Assembly: GCF_009857445.1 (NCBI RefSeq)
Contig: NZ_WWCN01000002.1
Coordinates: 434,001-498,000 of the forward strand
Length of the DNA: 64,000 nucleotides
Source of the DNA: Duganella flavida
Lineage (GTDB): Bacteria; Pseudomonadota; Gammaproteobacteria; Burkholderiales; Burkholderiaceae_D
Direction: 5' to 3'
The notes below the pieces were generated by a model. It saw only the letters and a list, made by a program, of their open reading frames with translations. It searched no databases and was not told the origin of the DNA. Each line of letters opens with the position of its first letter. The stretch's first letter is position 1. This document shows, piece by piece, positions 25,587 through 36,451 of this stretch. A program made the translations under genes and the position numbers.

Positions 25587-25627
25587 AAAAAATCCCGCCA
25601 CGGCCGCAAGGCCGGGCGGGATTTTTC
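25587..25627. terminator. Bidirectional terminator between receptor 2 and rsmE
   Basis: AAAATCCCGCC and GGCGGGATTTT form the outer stem; CGGCC-GCAA-GGCCG continues it inward. A-run left and T-run right serve both converging genes. Confidence 0.9.
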
Positions 25628-25645
25628 TTTTTGGCGCGCTCTATA

Positions 25646-26371
25646 TTAGAGGCCGCCCCAGGCCGCGCTCAAAATCGATACTGCTGCCAGCGCTGCCGTC
25701 TCGGTACGCAGGATGCGCGGGCCCATAGCCAGGGGTAGGGCGCCGTGGCGCAGCGCCAGGTCTTCCTCTTGCTCGCTGAGGCCGCCCTCGGGGCCGACCA
25801 CCAAGGTTACTGCCTGCGCTGCGTGATGGCGCGACCAGTCGGCCAGCGACTGCTCGGCGCGCGGCGTCAGGATGATGCGGCGGTGCATATCTTGCTGGGT
25901 GATCCAGTGTTTATAGTCTTGCGGCGGCGCCAGCTGGGCTACCCGGTTGCGGCCGCATTGCTCGGACGCCGAGACGATGATGCCGCGCCAGTGTTCCAGC
26001 TTCTTTTCCGCGCGCTCAGCCGACAGCTTGACCACGCAGCGCTGTGCCGCCAGCGGCTGGAAGCCGGACACCCCCAGTTCGATGGCTTTTTCGATAATCC
26101 AGTCCATCTTGCTGCCCTCGGGCAGGGCTTGCGCCAGTGTCACGGCAAAGGGCAGCTCGACCTCGCGCGGCGTGTGGGCCTTGATTTCGGCGCTGACGCT
26201 GCGGCGGGCAATATCGCTCAGGCTGGCGGTATATTCGCCGCCTTCGCCATTGAACAGCGTGATCAGGTCGCCCGGCGCCAGGCGCAGCACTTGGACATGG
26301 TGGGCGACCGCCTCGGGCAAGGCGACGAACTGGCCGATGGCCAAGGGCTGGGGGCAAAAGAAGCGGGGCAT
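25646..26371 (-). CDS. rsmE: 16S rRNA (uracil-1498-N3)-methyltransferase
   Basis: A 241-residue SPOUT-fold enzyme that methylates U1498 of 16S rRNA using S-adenosylmethionine. The N-terminal PUA-like domain (residues 1-70) is followed by the knot domain with ALPEGSKMDWIIEKAIELG, the SEQCGRNRVAQL segment, VVGPEGGLSEQE and the C-terminal GPRILRTETAALAA knot. All are diagnostic. Length is normal. It is divergent from tkt. Confidence 0.95.
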   Translation of the reverse strand: MPRFFCPQPLAIGQFVALPEAVAHHVQVLRLAPGDLITLFNGEGGEYTASLSDIARRSVSAEIKAHTPREVELPFAVTLAQALPEGSKMDWIIEKAIELGVSGFQPLAAQRCVVKLSAERAEKKLEHWRGIIVSASEQCGRNRVAQLAPPQDYKHWITQQDMHRRIILTPRAEQSLADWSRHHAAQAVTLVVGPEGGLSEQEEDLALRHGALPLAMGPRILRTETAALAAVSILSAAWGGL

Positions 26372-26493
26372 AAACGTGGTATCCGGGTAAGTAGAGCTGC
26401 AATTTTAAATGGTGGCTGTCATCGTCTGGTAAAATAATGGGCTCTGCAAGCGCCGCTCTTGCTCACAGTTTCCATACTTCCGTGATATCTACG

Positions 26494-28488
26494 ATGACTT
26501 CTACGCTCCCAACCACCCAAATGGCTAACGCGATCCGCGCGCTGGCAATGGACGCCGTCCAGAAGGCCAATTCCGGCCACCCAGGTATGCCGATGGGCAT
26601 GGCTGAAATCGCCGTCGCCCTGTGGGCCGGCCATTACAGCCACAACCCAGCCAATCCGGCATGGGTGAACCGCGACCGCTTCCTGCTGTCGAACGGCCAT
26701 GGCTCGATGCTGCACTACGCGCTGCTGCACCTGGCAGGCTACGCCGTGTCGATGGATGACATCAAGGCCTTCCGCCAGATGCACTCCAAGACCCCAGGCC
26801 ACCCGGAAGTCGGCTACACCCCGGGCGTGGAGACCACCACCGGCCCACTGGGTCAGGGTATCGCCAACGCGGTCGGCATGGCGCTGGCTGAATGGCTGCT
26901 GGCAAGCGAATTCAACAAGCCGGGCCTGGACGTGGTTGACCACTATACCTACGCTTTCCTGGGCGACGGCTGCCTGATGGAAGGCATCTCGCACGAAGTA
27001 TGCGCGCTGGCCGGTACCCTGGGCCTGAAAAAACTGATCGCCCTGTACGATGACAACGGTATCTCGATCGACGGTAAAGTCGAAGGCTGGTTCACCGACG
27101 ACACCCCGGCCCGTTTCGAAGCCTACGGCTGGAACGTGATCCGCGCGGTTGACGGCCATGACGTGGCTGTGGTTGCCGCCGCCATTGCTGCTGCCAAACA
27201 AGCTGACAAGCCTACCCTGATCTGCTGCAAAACCGTGATCGGCAAGGGCTCGCCTAACCTGCAAGGTGGCGACAAGGTGCACGGCGCCGCGCTGGGCGAC
27301 AAGGAAGTTGCTGCTGTCCGCGAATACATCGGCTGGCCACACGCCCCGTTCGACATCCCGGCTGACGTGTACGCAGCATGGGACGCTAAAGCCAAGGGCG
27401 CCAAGCTGGAAGCCGACTGGAACGCCAAGTTCGCTGAATACACCGCCAAGTTCCCGACCGAAGCTGCTGAACTGACCCGCCGCATGGCTGGTGAACTGCC
27501 AGGCGCGTTTGACGCTGCGCTGGCCGCAGGCATCGCCTCGACCGTCGAGAAGAAAGAAAACATCGCCACCCGTAAAGCCAGCCAGAACGCGATCCAGGCG
27601 CTGGCGCCAGTGCTGCCAGAATTCCTGGGCGGTTCGGCTGACCTGACCGGTTCCAACCTGACCAACTGGAAGGAGTGCGTTGCAGTCCGTTCCGGCCAGC
27701 CAGGCAACCACATCAACTACGGCGTGCGTGAGTTCGGCATGTCGGCGATCATGAACGGCGTGACCCTGCACGGTGGCTACATCCCGTTCGGCGCTACCTT
27801 CCTGACCTTCGCCGATTACAGCCGCAACGCGCTGCGTATGGCTGCACTGATGAAGCAGCGTTCGCTGTTCGTATTCACCCACGACTCGATCGGCCTGGGC
27901 GAAGACGGCCCGACCCACCAGTCGGTTGAGCACGTATCGTCGCTGCGCCTGATCCCTAACCTCGACAACTGGCGTCCATGCGACACCACCGAATCGATGG
28001 TGGCATGGGGTGCCGCAGTCAAGCGCAAAGATGGTCCTTCGACCCTGATCTTCTCGCGCCAGAACCTGCCGTACCAGGAGCGTACCGATGCGCAAATCGC
28101 TGACATCGCCCGCGGCGGCTACGTGCTGCGCGAAGCAGCCGACGCCAAAGTGACCCTGATCGCTACCGGTTCGGAAATCGAACTGGCGCAAGCTGCTGCT
28201 TCGGCACTGGCTGCTGAAGGCATTGTGGCACGCGTGGTGTCGATGCCGTCGACTGATGTATTTGACCGTCAAGACGCCGCTTACAAGGCCAGCGTGTTGA
28301 CCAAAGGCGTGCCACGTGTGGCAATCGAAGCTGGCGTGACCGATTTCTGGTACAAATACGTCGGTCTGGAAGGCGCTGTTGTCGGCATCGATACCTTCGG
28401 TGAATCGGCTCCGGCAGGCGTGCTGTTCAAGCACTTCGGCTTCACGGTAGAAAACGTGGTGGCGAAAGTCAAATTGGTCATTGCTTAA
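26494..28488 (+). CDS. tkt: Transketolase
   Basis: A 664-residue thiamine-diphosphate enzyme of the pentose phosphate pathway. The N-terminus aligns with known transketolases ([25 protein letters not shown]). The ThDP motif [12 protein letters not shown] through the [11 protein letters not shown] segment is intact, as are the catalytic-site blocks [10 protein letters not shown] and [18 protein letters not shown] 26494 is preferred because it gives the usual N-terminal length; ATG 26437 in the same frame would add 19 residues. gap follows after 47 bases and the two may be co-transcribed as central-carbon genes. Confidence 0.95.
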   Translation: MTSTLPTTQMANAIRALAMDAVQKANSGHPGMPMGMAEIAVALWAGHYSHNPANPAWVNRDRFLLSNGHGSMLHYALLHLAGYAVSMDDIKAFRQMHSKTPGHPEVGYTPGVETTTGPLGQGIANAVGMALAEWLLASEFNKPGLDVVDHYTYAFLGDGCLMEGISHEVCALAGTLGLKKLIALYDDNGISIDGKVEGWFTDDTPARFEAYGWNVIRAVDGHDVAVVAAAIAAAKQADKPTLICCKTVIGKGSPNLQGGDKVHGAALGDKEVAAVREYIGWPHAPFDIPADVYAAWDAKAKGAKLEADWNAKFAEYTAKFPTEAAELTRRMAGELPGAFDAALAAGIASTVEKKENIATRKASQNAIQALAPVLPEFLGGSADLTGSNLTNWKECVAVRSGQPGNHINYGVREFGMSAIMNGVTLHGGYIPFGATFLTFADYSRNALRMAALMKQRSLFVFTHDSIGLGEDGPTHQSVEHVSSLRLIPNLDNWRPCDTTESMVAWGAAVKRKDGPSTLIFSRQNLPYQERTDAQIADIARGGYVLREAADAKVTLIATGSEIELAQAAASALAAEGIVARVVSMPSTDVFDRQDAAYKASVLTKGVPRVAIEAGVTDFWYKYVGLEGAVVGIDTFGESAPAGVLFKHFGFTVENVVAKVKLVIA

Positions 28489-28535
28489 TCTATAATTGCT
28501 TGTTGCATTACCTATTATCTAATCAGGAGCAAAGT

Positions 28536-29546
<1,011 letters not shown>

Positions 29547-29564
29547 TCCCAGGCCTTCAGACGT

Positions 29565-29600
29565 AAAAAAACCTCGCGGCGCAAACCGCGAGGTTTTTTT
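29565..29600. terminator. Bidirectional terminator between gap and receptor 3
   Basis: AACCTCGCGG (29570-29579) with CCGCGAGGTT (29586-29595), flanked by an A-run and a T-run. Confidence 0.9.
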
Positions 29601-29630
29601 TATGCCTGCCTGCCCCGCAGGGCAGGCATA
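29601..29630. repeat. Second hairpin next to the gap/receptor 3 terminator
   Basis: TATGCCTGCC (29601-29610) and GGCAGGCATA (29621-29630), a perfect 10-bp inverted repeat with a CG-rich loop, six bases from the receptor stop. Together with the A-run beyond it, it forms a tandem terminator for the minus strand. Confidence 0.7.
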
Positions 29631-29636
29631 CATACA

Positions 29637-32570
29637 TTACAGCGTCACGCGCAGACCCAGGTAGTAGCGGCGGCCGATCGGATCGTAGGTCGATGCGTCG
29701 GTCTCGGTACCGGTGGTGTCGCCTGGCAGGCCAGTGATGATCGGTGGCGCTTTGGCGTTGAAGGCGTTGTTGATACCCAGGTATACCTGCACCGATTTCT
29801 TCACGTCATAGGTGAACTGGAAATCGTTGTAGGTACGGGAACCAACGCCCACCGAGCCAGGGGTGATGCTCAGGCTCTTCAGGAACTGGTCATCCAGTGC
29901 CACCGGACCGGTGTAGGTTGCGGTCCAGGTCGCGCCGAAGCTGCCCCATTTGTAGGCGCTGTTCAGCACAGCCTTGCTGCGTGGCGCGTTGATTTGCGCC
30001 GAGGTCACTTCGCCGACGTCGTTGTTACGCTCCGCGTCCGGCGTGGCTTTGTTCCACAGTTCGCGCAGGTAGGTGTACGACAGCTGGGTGCTCAGGCGGC
30101 CAGGGCCGACTTTGTCAGTCCACGACGCAGTCAAGTCGACGCCTTCGGTGCCGGTACCGCCGCTGTTGGTCACAGCGGTGTTGCTGTACTGGATCGAGCC
30201 GGCGCTCAGGTTACCCGTTTGACCAGGACGGCGGGTAATGAATTTGCAGAAGTTCTGGTTGTTTTGGTTGTAGCACTGGTCCAGAGCATACTGGCGGTCG
30301 GTCGATACGATGGCGTCCGAGATCTTGATGTTGAAGTAGTCCGCCGTGAAGGTGAACTTGCTCAGCAGTGGGATCGAACGTGGGGTCACCACGACACCGA
30401 TGGTGGTCGAACGGCCTTTTTCGGCCTTCAGGCTCGGGTTGCCGCTGTTGTAGCCGCTGATGCCTTGCTGGTCGGCTTGGCTCAGCGTGAACACACCGCC
30501 GTGGGCTGCCATGTTGGCGGCGACGCCCGGTGCGGCTTTACAGTTGGTAGCCAGTGCGGAGGTTGCCGACGACGACACGCCTTCGCACGGGTCAACCAGG
30601 CCAGACGGGAAGTCCTGGCTAGGTGCGGTGTACAGCTCGTTGATGTTAGGCGCGCGGGTCGACTGGGCGCGGGTACCACGCACTTTGACGTCCGAGGTGA
30701 TCGCCCATTCGCCGCCGGCATTCCAGCTGTTAGTGCTGCCAACGGTCGAGTAGTCGCCGTGACGGAAGGTGCCCAGGAAGGTCAGTTCCTTGGCGAACGG
30801 CTTGTCCTTCAGCAGCGGTACGCGGGTTTCAACGAAGACTTCACGCACGTTGAAGTTACCGAAGGTTGGCGGAATCGCGTTACCGGCGTTCAGGCCGGCC
30901 TGGGTCAGCGGATCTGGGATCGAGGACGAATCCTCGCCACGCCATTCGAAGCCGGCAGCTACGCCGACTTTACCAGCTGGCAGTTCCCACAGCTCGCCGT
31001 TGATCGAGCCGCCGGCCAGTTTCTGGGTCACTGCGGTTTGCAGCGAGCCTGGTGCGGTCACGTACTTGAGCGCAGCTGGCGAAATGGTGTTGGCGCCGAA
31101 GATGTTGATCGGTACGCAACCTTCAGCGACGGCGTTGGCGTCGTGGCAGACCGCGCCGCCGTTGCCGTCAGGGATGGCGTCCAGCGCGTAGCGCAGGTTA
31201 GGAATGTTGACCTGGCCGGTCGAGCTCTGCGCTTCCTTGGTTTTGCCGTACGAGACGTAAGTCTCGTAGTTCCATTCTTTGGTGAATGGCAGCGTGCCCT
31301 TCAGGCCGGTGGCGATACGGAAGGTGCTGCGGTCGGCATCGGCGTGGCGGGCGCCGAATTCGGACAGACGGCGGGTGAAGAAGTAGTCAGGAATACCGTC
31401 GCCGTCGTTGTCGCTGATACGGTCCCACAAGTATTGTGGCACCAGCGGGTTTTTCACCAGCTTGCCGTTGATGATGGCGCCAGCTGGCACTTGGCCGCCT
31501 GTACCCTTGTATATGGAGTCCGAACCCAGCGGGAATGGCTCGATATTGGTCGAGACTTTGCTCTGGGCGTAAGTACCTTCGAAGAAGGCGCTATGGTTTT
31601 CGTTCAGCGTGCGGTTACCGTTCAGCGAGAACAAGTAGCGTTCGGTCGGCACGGCGATGGTGCGCAGGTCCGAACGGTTGAAGCCGGTAGCGCCGACGCC
31701 GGCTTTACCGTTGGTGCTCCAAGGGATCACGTTGCCGTTCTTGTCGTAGGTGAAATCTTCCGCGTCAGCGTAGAAGTGGCCTTGTGGCGCGTAGCCGGAG
31801 TAGTTCGGCTTGCGTGGCACGAATGCCAGTTCCGGATGGCCTTGGCTGATCGACGAGGTCTGGTCGATGGCCGAAGCATCGCGGTCGCGCGAGAACACCG
31901 GACCTTGCTTGGAGTAGCCGAAGTGACCCATCAGGTTGCTAGCGCCGTCGGCGCTGGTGGTCCCGAAGGTCAGGGCGATTTTTTTCTTGGAGTCGTCGTT
32001 CTTTTCGCTCTTGCCGGTTTGTGCATCGAGCAGGACGCCTTCAAAGTTTTTCTTCAGGATGATGTTGACCACACCGGCCACAGCGTCCGAACCGTAGGTC
32101 GCGGAAGCGCCACCGGTCAGCAGCTCAACGCGCTCGATGAAGTCGGTTGGGATGGTGTTCAGGTCGACTGCGCTGCTGCCCGGCACGCCGGACACGAAGC
32201 GGCGGCCGTTGACCAGCACCAGGGTGCGGGCGTCGCCCAGGTTACGCAGGTTGACGGTCGATACACCGCCACCCGAAGTCAGGAAGTTCGAGTTGGTACG
32301 GCTCAGGCTAGGGGTACCCATGGTTGGGTTTTTTTGCAGCAAGTCTTGCAGGTTGATGGCGCCGGAAGCGGCGATGTCAGCCGAGCTCAGGATCTGCAGC
32401 GGCGATGGCGACTCAGCGCCTGGTGCCGAAATGCGCGAACCGGTAATTTGGACTTTTTGGACTGCGTCTGGCAGGGCAGCATCTTGGGCAAATGCTACTT
32501 GGGTGCTTATCGCCATGCCGGCTACGCAGATCATGCGCACGGAACGGGACAAAACTGTTTCCTTCATCAT
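29637..32570 (-). CDS. TonB-dependent receptor 3 (subfamily D)
   Basis: A 977-residue outer-membrane receptor. Signal peptide MMKETVLSRSVRMICVAG, cleaved near AFAQ. The plug starts VQKVQITGSRI and includes NLGDARTLVLVNGRRFV, LTGGASATYGSDAVAGVV and NIILKKNFEG, most like receptor 2. The C-terminus is LGLRVTL, so the last residue is Leu rather than the usual Phe. The start follows TAAGGAG with seven bases of spacing. A small dyad GTTAAA/TTTAAC lies 45 bases upstream (32616-32635). No energising or regulatory genes are adjacent; ligand unknown. Confidence 0.92.
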   Translation of the reverse strand: MMKETVLSRSVRMICVAGMAISTQVAFAQDAALPDAVQKVQITGSRISAPGAESPSPLQILSSADIAASGAINLQDLLQKNPTMGTPSLSRTNSNFLTSGGGVSTVNLRNLGDARTLVLVNGRRFVSGVPGSSAVDLNTIPTDFIERVELLTGGASATYGSDAVAGVVNIILKKNFEGVLLDAQTGKSEKNDDSKKKIALTFGTTSADGASNLMGHFGYSKQGPVFSRDRDASAIDQTSSISQGHPELAFVPRKPNYSGYAPQGHFYADAEDFTYDKNGNVIPWSTNGKAGVGATGFNRSDLRTIAVPTERYLFSLNGNRTLNENHSAFFEGTYAQSKVSTNIEPFPLGSDSIYKGTGGQVPAGAIINGKLVKNPLVPQYLWDRISDNDGDGIPDYFFTRRLSEFGARHADADRSTFRIATGLKGTLPFTKEWNYETYVSYGKTKEAQSSTGQVNIPNLRYALDAIPDGNGGAVCHDANAVAEGCVPINIFGANTISPAALKYVTAPGSLQTAVTQKLAGGSINGELWELPAGKVGVAAGFEWRGEDSSSIPDPLTQAGLNAGNAIPPTFGNFNVREVFVETRVPLLKDKPFAKELTFLGTFRHGDYSTVGSTNSWNAGGEWAITSDVKVRGTRAQSTRAPNINELYTAPSQDFPSGLVDPCEGVSSSATSALATNCKAAPGVAANMAAHGGVFTLSQADQQGISGYNSGNPSLKAEKGRSTTIGVVVTPRSIPLLSKFTFTADYFNIKISDAIVSTDRQYALDQCYNQNNQNFCKFITRRPGQTGNLSAGSIQYSNTAVTNSGGTGTEGVDLTASWTDKVGPGRLSTQLSYTYLRELWNKATPDAERNNDVGEVTSAQINAPRSKAVLNSAYKWGSFGATWTATYTGPVALDDQFLKSLSITPGSVGVGSRTYNDFQFTYDVKKSVQVYLGINNAFNAKAPPIITGLPGDTTGTETDASTYDPIGRRYYLGLRVTL

Positions 32571-33098
32571 TGCGGAACTCCTTAGGTGTATTGAAACAAC
32601 TCTCCGTTTATTTTTGTTAAATTTCTTGGTTTAACTGACCAACTTTACCGACTTCGTAGACATCTTGTAAACGTAAAGTGGCGTAAAAAACCTAACATTC
32701 GCAAAAAAGCAACAGCACCACAAATGTAACAAAATGTGTCTGCTTGATGAGTGGCAATAAAACCAGTTTCATGTCAAGACATGGATGAATGCGGCAGGCA
32801 GTATATTTAAAATGGTCTAGATAGAATAAATATTACTTTTGGCAGAAGTTAATATTTTTTAATCTCTTCTATATTCGGCGGGAGGCGGATAAATAGCGGT
32901 GGCTGGCAATCCGCTAGTACGCGGATTACGTAGGGGAGGCGCGTGGAAAATACTCGTAATAGGGGCGAGTGATTAGGAAGGAGTGCCAGTTTTTAGTTGT
33001 TTTATGCTAAAAATTGGCATATTTTGAAGATGCTTGCACCACGGTGAAGCACGGTGGATAAAGGGGGAAGCCCGGTCCGGACGGACCGGGCAGGAGGA
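32571..33098. other. 528-base intergenic region with a run of potential hairpins
   Basis: No gene was recognised. The half nearest receptor 3 is AT-rich and carries closely spaced GTAAA motifs (32667, 32673, 32683). The half nearest the cache protein is different in base composition and holds four inverted repeats in a row: AATCCGC/GCGGATT (32908-32927), ACTCG/CGAGT (32952-32970), TGCCAGTTTTTAG with CTAAAAATTGGCA (32984-33019, 12 of 13 Watson-Crick plus one G-U), and GCCCGGTCC/GGACCGGGC (33070-33091). The last may serve as terminator of the cache gene. Confidence 0.5.
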
Positions 33099-33560
33099 TT
33101 ACTTGTAAATGCCGGAGCCGATCAGGAAATCGTCAACGCGCTCGACATAACCGGATTTGGATTCAACTGCTTTAGTAACGGGATTCGGCCATTTAAAATC
33201 GACCCAGCCGCTGCCTTTACTCTTGGCAATATCGACCATTTCTTTAATCAGCAGTTTGCCTTCATTATCTTTTAAACCAATTAAAGGCTTGCCTACCATT
33301 TTAGGGTTATTCCCGTGCGCTAAAGCCACGCCATTCAAGTCATATACATAAATATACAAATCGCGGTCGTGGAAGGTGGTATTGGCCGGATCGGCGATGG
33401 CGGCAAAGGTTTTCTCCTTGCCGGCCGATTTGACCATCGCCACGGCCTTCTTGACCATTGCCACCGCTTCGTCGGGCGTTCCCTTGTCGGCCGCCTGGGC
33501 GGCGCCCGCAGTTGCCAGCAAGCTCAAGCTCAGCGCCGCTGCACCGAATAATCCTCTCAT
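33099..33560 (-). CDS. Secreted single-cache-domain protein
   Basis: A 153-residue periplasmic protein. A signal peptide (MRGLFGAAALSLSLLATAGA, cut near AQA) precedes one cache-type ligand-binding domain, with the typical DRDLYIYVYDLNGVALAHGNN core and KSGYVERVDDFLIGSGIYK end. There is no kinase, GGDEF or chemotaxis domain, so it is a free binding protein rather than a sensor. ATG 33560 follows AAGGAG by six bases; the longer frame to 33650 would run into the end of glnE. Ligand and partner unknown. Confidence 0.82.
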   Translation of the reverse strand: MRGLFGAAALSLSLLATAGAAQAADKGTPDEAVAMVKKAVAMVKSAGKEKTFAAIADPANTTFHDRDLYIYVYDLNGVALAHGNNPKMVGKPLIGLKDNEGKLLIKEMVDIAKSKGSGWVDFKWPNPVTKAVESKSGYVERVDDFLIGSGIYK

Positions 33561-33627
33561 CTTGTTCTCCTTGATGTTATGAAAACTACCTCCTGAAGTA
33601 TTGCACTTTTTCAACACTAAAATGTTG

Positions 33628-36363
33628 TTACTGGGCAACGCCATCGCCAAAGATGGCTTGCCACAGCGCCGAGACCTGGGCCGCGTCGCTGCTCACCAGC
33701 GCCGGGTCGATGCGCGCCAGGTCCTGGCCTTGCAGGCGCAGCTGGTGCTGCAGCTTGCGGTATTTGCGGTAGGCGTCGGCCGCGCTGGCGGCCAGGCCGG
33801 TGTCGATCAGGCCGAGGTCGGCGCACATATGGAGCAGCGCAATGTTGCCGAAATTGGCCGTCAATTGAGGATAGGCGGCAGCGTGCTGCAGGACAAGGAA
33901 TTGCACGATGAACTCGATGTCGATCATGCCGCCCGGATCCTGCTTGAGGTCGAACAGGGCGCTGTGGTTGGGCTTGGCGTCGACCATGCGTTTGCGCATG
34001 GCAATCACTTCCTGCTTGAGCGGGCCATCGGTCGGCCGCTCCTGGCGCAGCACGGCTTCGCGGATGTGGTCGAAACGTTGGCCGATGGAAATGTCGCCAG
34101 CGCAGTAGCGGGCCCGGGTCAGGGCTTGGTGTTCCCAGATCCAGGCCGAGCTGTGCTGGTATTTCTCGAACGAGCCCACGCTCGACACCAGCATGCCGCT
34201 GGCGCCGTCCGGGCGCAGGGCGGTGTCGATGTCGAACAGGATGCCGGCCGAGGTGTGCGACGTCATCCAGGTGATGAAGCGCTGTGCCAGCTTGGCGTAC
34301 TGGGCCGGCGCATCCTGGTCGGGATCGTCGTACAGGAAAATCACGTCGAGGTCGGACACATAGCCCAGTTCCTTGCCGCCCAGCTTGCCGTAGGCGATGA
34401 CAGTGAACAGCGGCACTTCGCGGTGGCGCGTGGCCACCGTCTGCCACACCGCCTTGATGGTGGCAGCAACAATGGTGTCGGCCAGCGCTGACAGGTGGTC
34501 GGCCAGTTTTTCCACCGTCAGGTCGCCGGCCAGGTCTTGCGCCAGCAGGTGGAACAGCTGGGCGTGGTGGATTTCGCGCAGGATATCCATCTGGCGCTCG
34601 GTGTCGCCGGGATAGGCAGCCAGCTGCTTGTCGATGTCGGCTTCCAGCGCCACTGGGTCGAACACGGCGTTGCGCACGCGGTCGTCCAGCAGCTCATCCA
34701 GCAGGATCGGGTGCTGGCTCAGGAACAGCGCCGCCCAGCCACTGGCGTGCACCATGCGGATCACCCGCGCCAGCGTGTGCGGGTACTCGGTCAGCAGCGA
34801 CAAATAGGCGGAACGGCGGGCGATGGCTTCAAGGAAGTCCAGCAACCGGCCCAAGGTGGCCAGCTGGTTGCCGCCGCTCGACTCCTGCGCCGCCTGCACG
34901 ATCAGCGGCAGCGCGGTGTTGATCAGCCCTTGCAGGCGGTTGCGGCTGGCTTCCGGCAGCGATTGCAGGCGCGGCGCCTGCCAGGTGGCGATCAGGCGTT
35001 TGGTGGCGCCGTCCGGATCGCCGAAGCCGAGCGCGGTGAAGCGGGCCACCATGGCTTCGCGGTTGTCGGGATCAGCGCATTCGTTACTCGACTGCAAGTC
35101 AATATCATTTTCGCTGCTCTCGGTCTTGTCGGAGAACATTTCGTCAAACTGGCCGGCGACGAACTGGCGATGGGCATCCAGCTGGGCCAGCAGGGTGGCC
35201 ACGTCGGGCAGGCCCATCATCTGTGCCACGGTCAGGCGGTCGGCGTCGTTGGCCGGCAAGGTGTGGGTCTGGGCGTCGTCCAGGTATTGCAGGCGGTGTT
35301 CAAGATTGCGCAGGAAGGTGTAGGAAGCCAGCAGTTGATAGACGATGGCGTGGCTTAGTAACCCTTTCTCAGCAATGATGCGCAAGGTGGTGCGGGTCGA
35401 ACGGTCGCGCAGGGCGGCGTCGCGGCCGCCGCGAATCAGCTGGAATACCTGCGCCAAAAACTCGATTTCACGAATGCCGCCGCGGCCCAGCTTGACGTTG
35501 TTGCTGCGGTCCGGGTGCAGCCGCTCCTGCCGGTTCACCTCGGCGCGGATTTGCGCATGCATATTGCGAATGGCGTCAATCACGCCAAAGTCCAGGTAGC
35601 GGCGGAAGCAGAACGGCCGGACAATCCCATCCAACGCGGCGATATCCTCGGCGCGCCCGGTGACAGCGCGCGCCTTTACCCAGGCGTAGCGCTCCCACTC
35701 GCGGCCCTGCACGATCAGGTAGTTTTCCACCATGCTCATGCTGGCCGCCAGCGGCCCGGAATTGCCGTTCGGGCGCAGCGCCATGTCGACCCGGAAGGTG
35801 TAGCCGTCCTCGGTGATCTCGGCCAGCGCCGCGATCAGCTTTTTGCCCAGGCGGATGAAGAATTCGTGGTTGGACAGGCCGCGCTGGCCTAGTTCCGTGT
35901 CGGCGGCGGTGTCGCCGTCCTCAGGGTAGACAAAGATCAGGTCGATGTCGGACGAGACGTTGAGTTCGCCGCCACCTTGCTTGCCCATCGCCAGCACGAT
36001 CATGTGCTGCGGCAGGCCGGAATCGTGGCCGATCGGCTCGCCGTGCGCGGCCACCATCTCGGCGTGCAGCTCGACCATGTGTTTCTGGATGGCAAAGTCG
36101 GCAAAGCGGGTCATGGTTTCCACCACTTCGGCCAAGTTGGCCTGGCCTTCCAGGTCGCGGCGGATCAGGGTGCATACCAGCAGGTTGCGCAGGCGGCGCA
36201 TCGAGCGCACCAGCGGCAGGCCGCCTTCTGCTTCTTTTTGTAAATATTCTGCCAGATTAATCTGGGCAAGCGATAATTGCGCCAATTGATCGACCTTGGC
36301 AGCGCGGTCGGGCGCGGCGGACAGCCAGCGCTGGTAGAAACGGGAGACGGACGGTGAACTCAT
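33628..36363 (-). CDS. glnE: Glutamine synthetase adenylyltransferase/adenylyl-removing enzyme
   Basis: A 911-residue bifunctional enzyme that adds AMP to, or removes it from, the regulatory tyrosine of glutamine synthetase in response to PII and glutamine. Two nucleotidyltransferase domains are visible: the first with GELNVSSDIDLIFVYP at about residue 136 (deadenylylation domain) and the second with GKELGYVSDLDVIFLYDD at about residue 667 (adenylylation domain). The target Tyr400 is present in GlnA in this window. ATG 36363 leaves room for promoters between it and the divergent yhdP; the frame also has ATG 36429, only 22 bases from yhdP, which I consider less likely. Confidence 0.95.
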   Translation of the reverse strand: MSSPSVSRFYQRWLSAAPDRAAKVDQLAQLSLAQINLAEYLQKEAEGGLPLVRSMRRLRNLLVCTLIRRDLEGQANLAEVVETMTRFADFAIQKHMVELHAEMVAAHGEPIGHDSGLPQHMIVLAMGKQGGGELNVSSDIDLIFVYPEDGDTAADTELGQRGLSNHEFFIRLGKKLIAALAEITEDGYTFRVDMALRPNGNSGPLAASMSMVENYLIVQGREWERYAWVKARAVTGRAEDIAALDGIVRPFCFRRYLDFGVIDAIRNMHAQIRAEVNRQERLHPDRSNNVKLGRGGIREIEFLAQVFQLIRGGRDAALRDRSTRTTLRIIAEKGLLSHAIVYQLLASYTFLRNLEHRLQYLDDAQTHTLPANDADRLTVAQMMGLPDVATLLAQLDAHRQFVAGQFDEMFSDKTESSENDIDLQSSNECADPDNREAMVARFTALGFGDPDGATKRLIATWQAPRLQSLPEASRNRLQGLINTALPLIVQAAQESSGGNQLATLGRLLDFLEAIARRSAYLSLLTEYPHTLARVIRMVHASGWAALFLSQHPILLDELLDDRVRNAVFDPVALEADIDKQLAAYPGDTERQMDILREIHHAQLFHLLAQDLAGDLTVEKLADHLSALADTIVAATIKAVWQTVATRHREVPLFTVIAYGKLGGKELGYVSDLDVIFLYDDPDQDAPAQYAKLAQRFITWMTSHTSAGILFDIDTALRPDGASGMLVSSVGSFEKYQHSSAWIWEHQALTRARYCAGDISIGQRFDHIREAVLRQERPTDGPLKQEVIAMRKRMVDAKPNHSALFDLKQDPGGMIDIEFIVQFLVLQHAAAYPQLTANFGNIALLHMCADLGLIDTGLAASAADAYRKYRKLQHQLRLQGQDLARIDPALVSSDAAQVSALWQAIFGDGVAQ

Positions 36364-36451
36364 AGAGGGATAAGGTAGAATTGCTCCGGAAACCGAGTGT
36401 AGCGCGAGTTTGCTATTTATTTGACGCATGGCCTGATTTATTAGCGTATTA

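Noticed and set aside
29994..32585. An 863-codon plus-strand frame opposite receptor 3
   Set aside because: No recognisable motifs; the receptor on the minus strand fully explains the region.
33561..33650. Upstream extension of the cache-protein frame
   Set aside because: It would run over the end of glnE and place the signal peptide internally; ATG 33560 has an AAGGAG site at the right distance.
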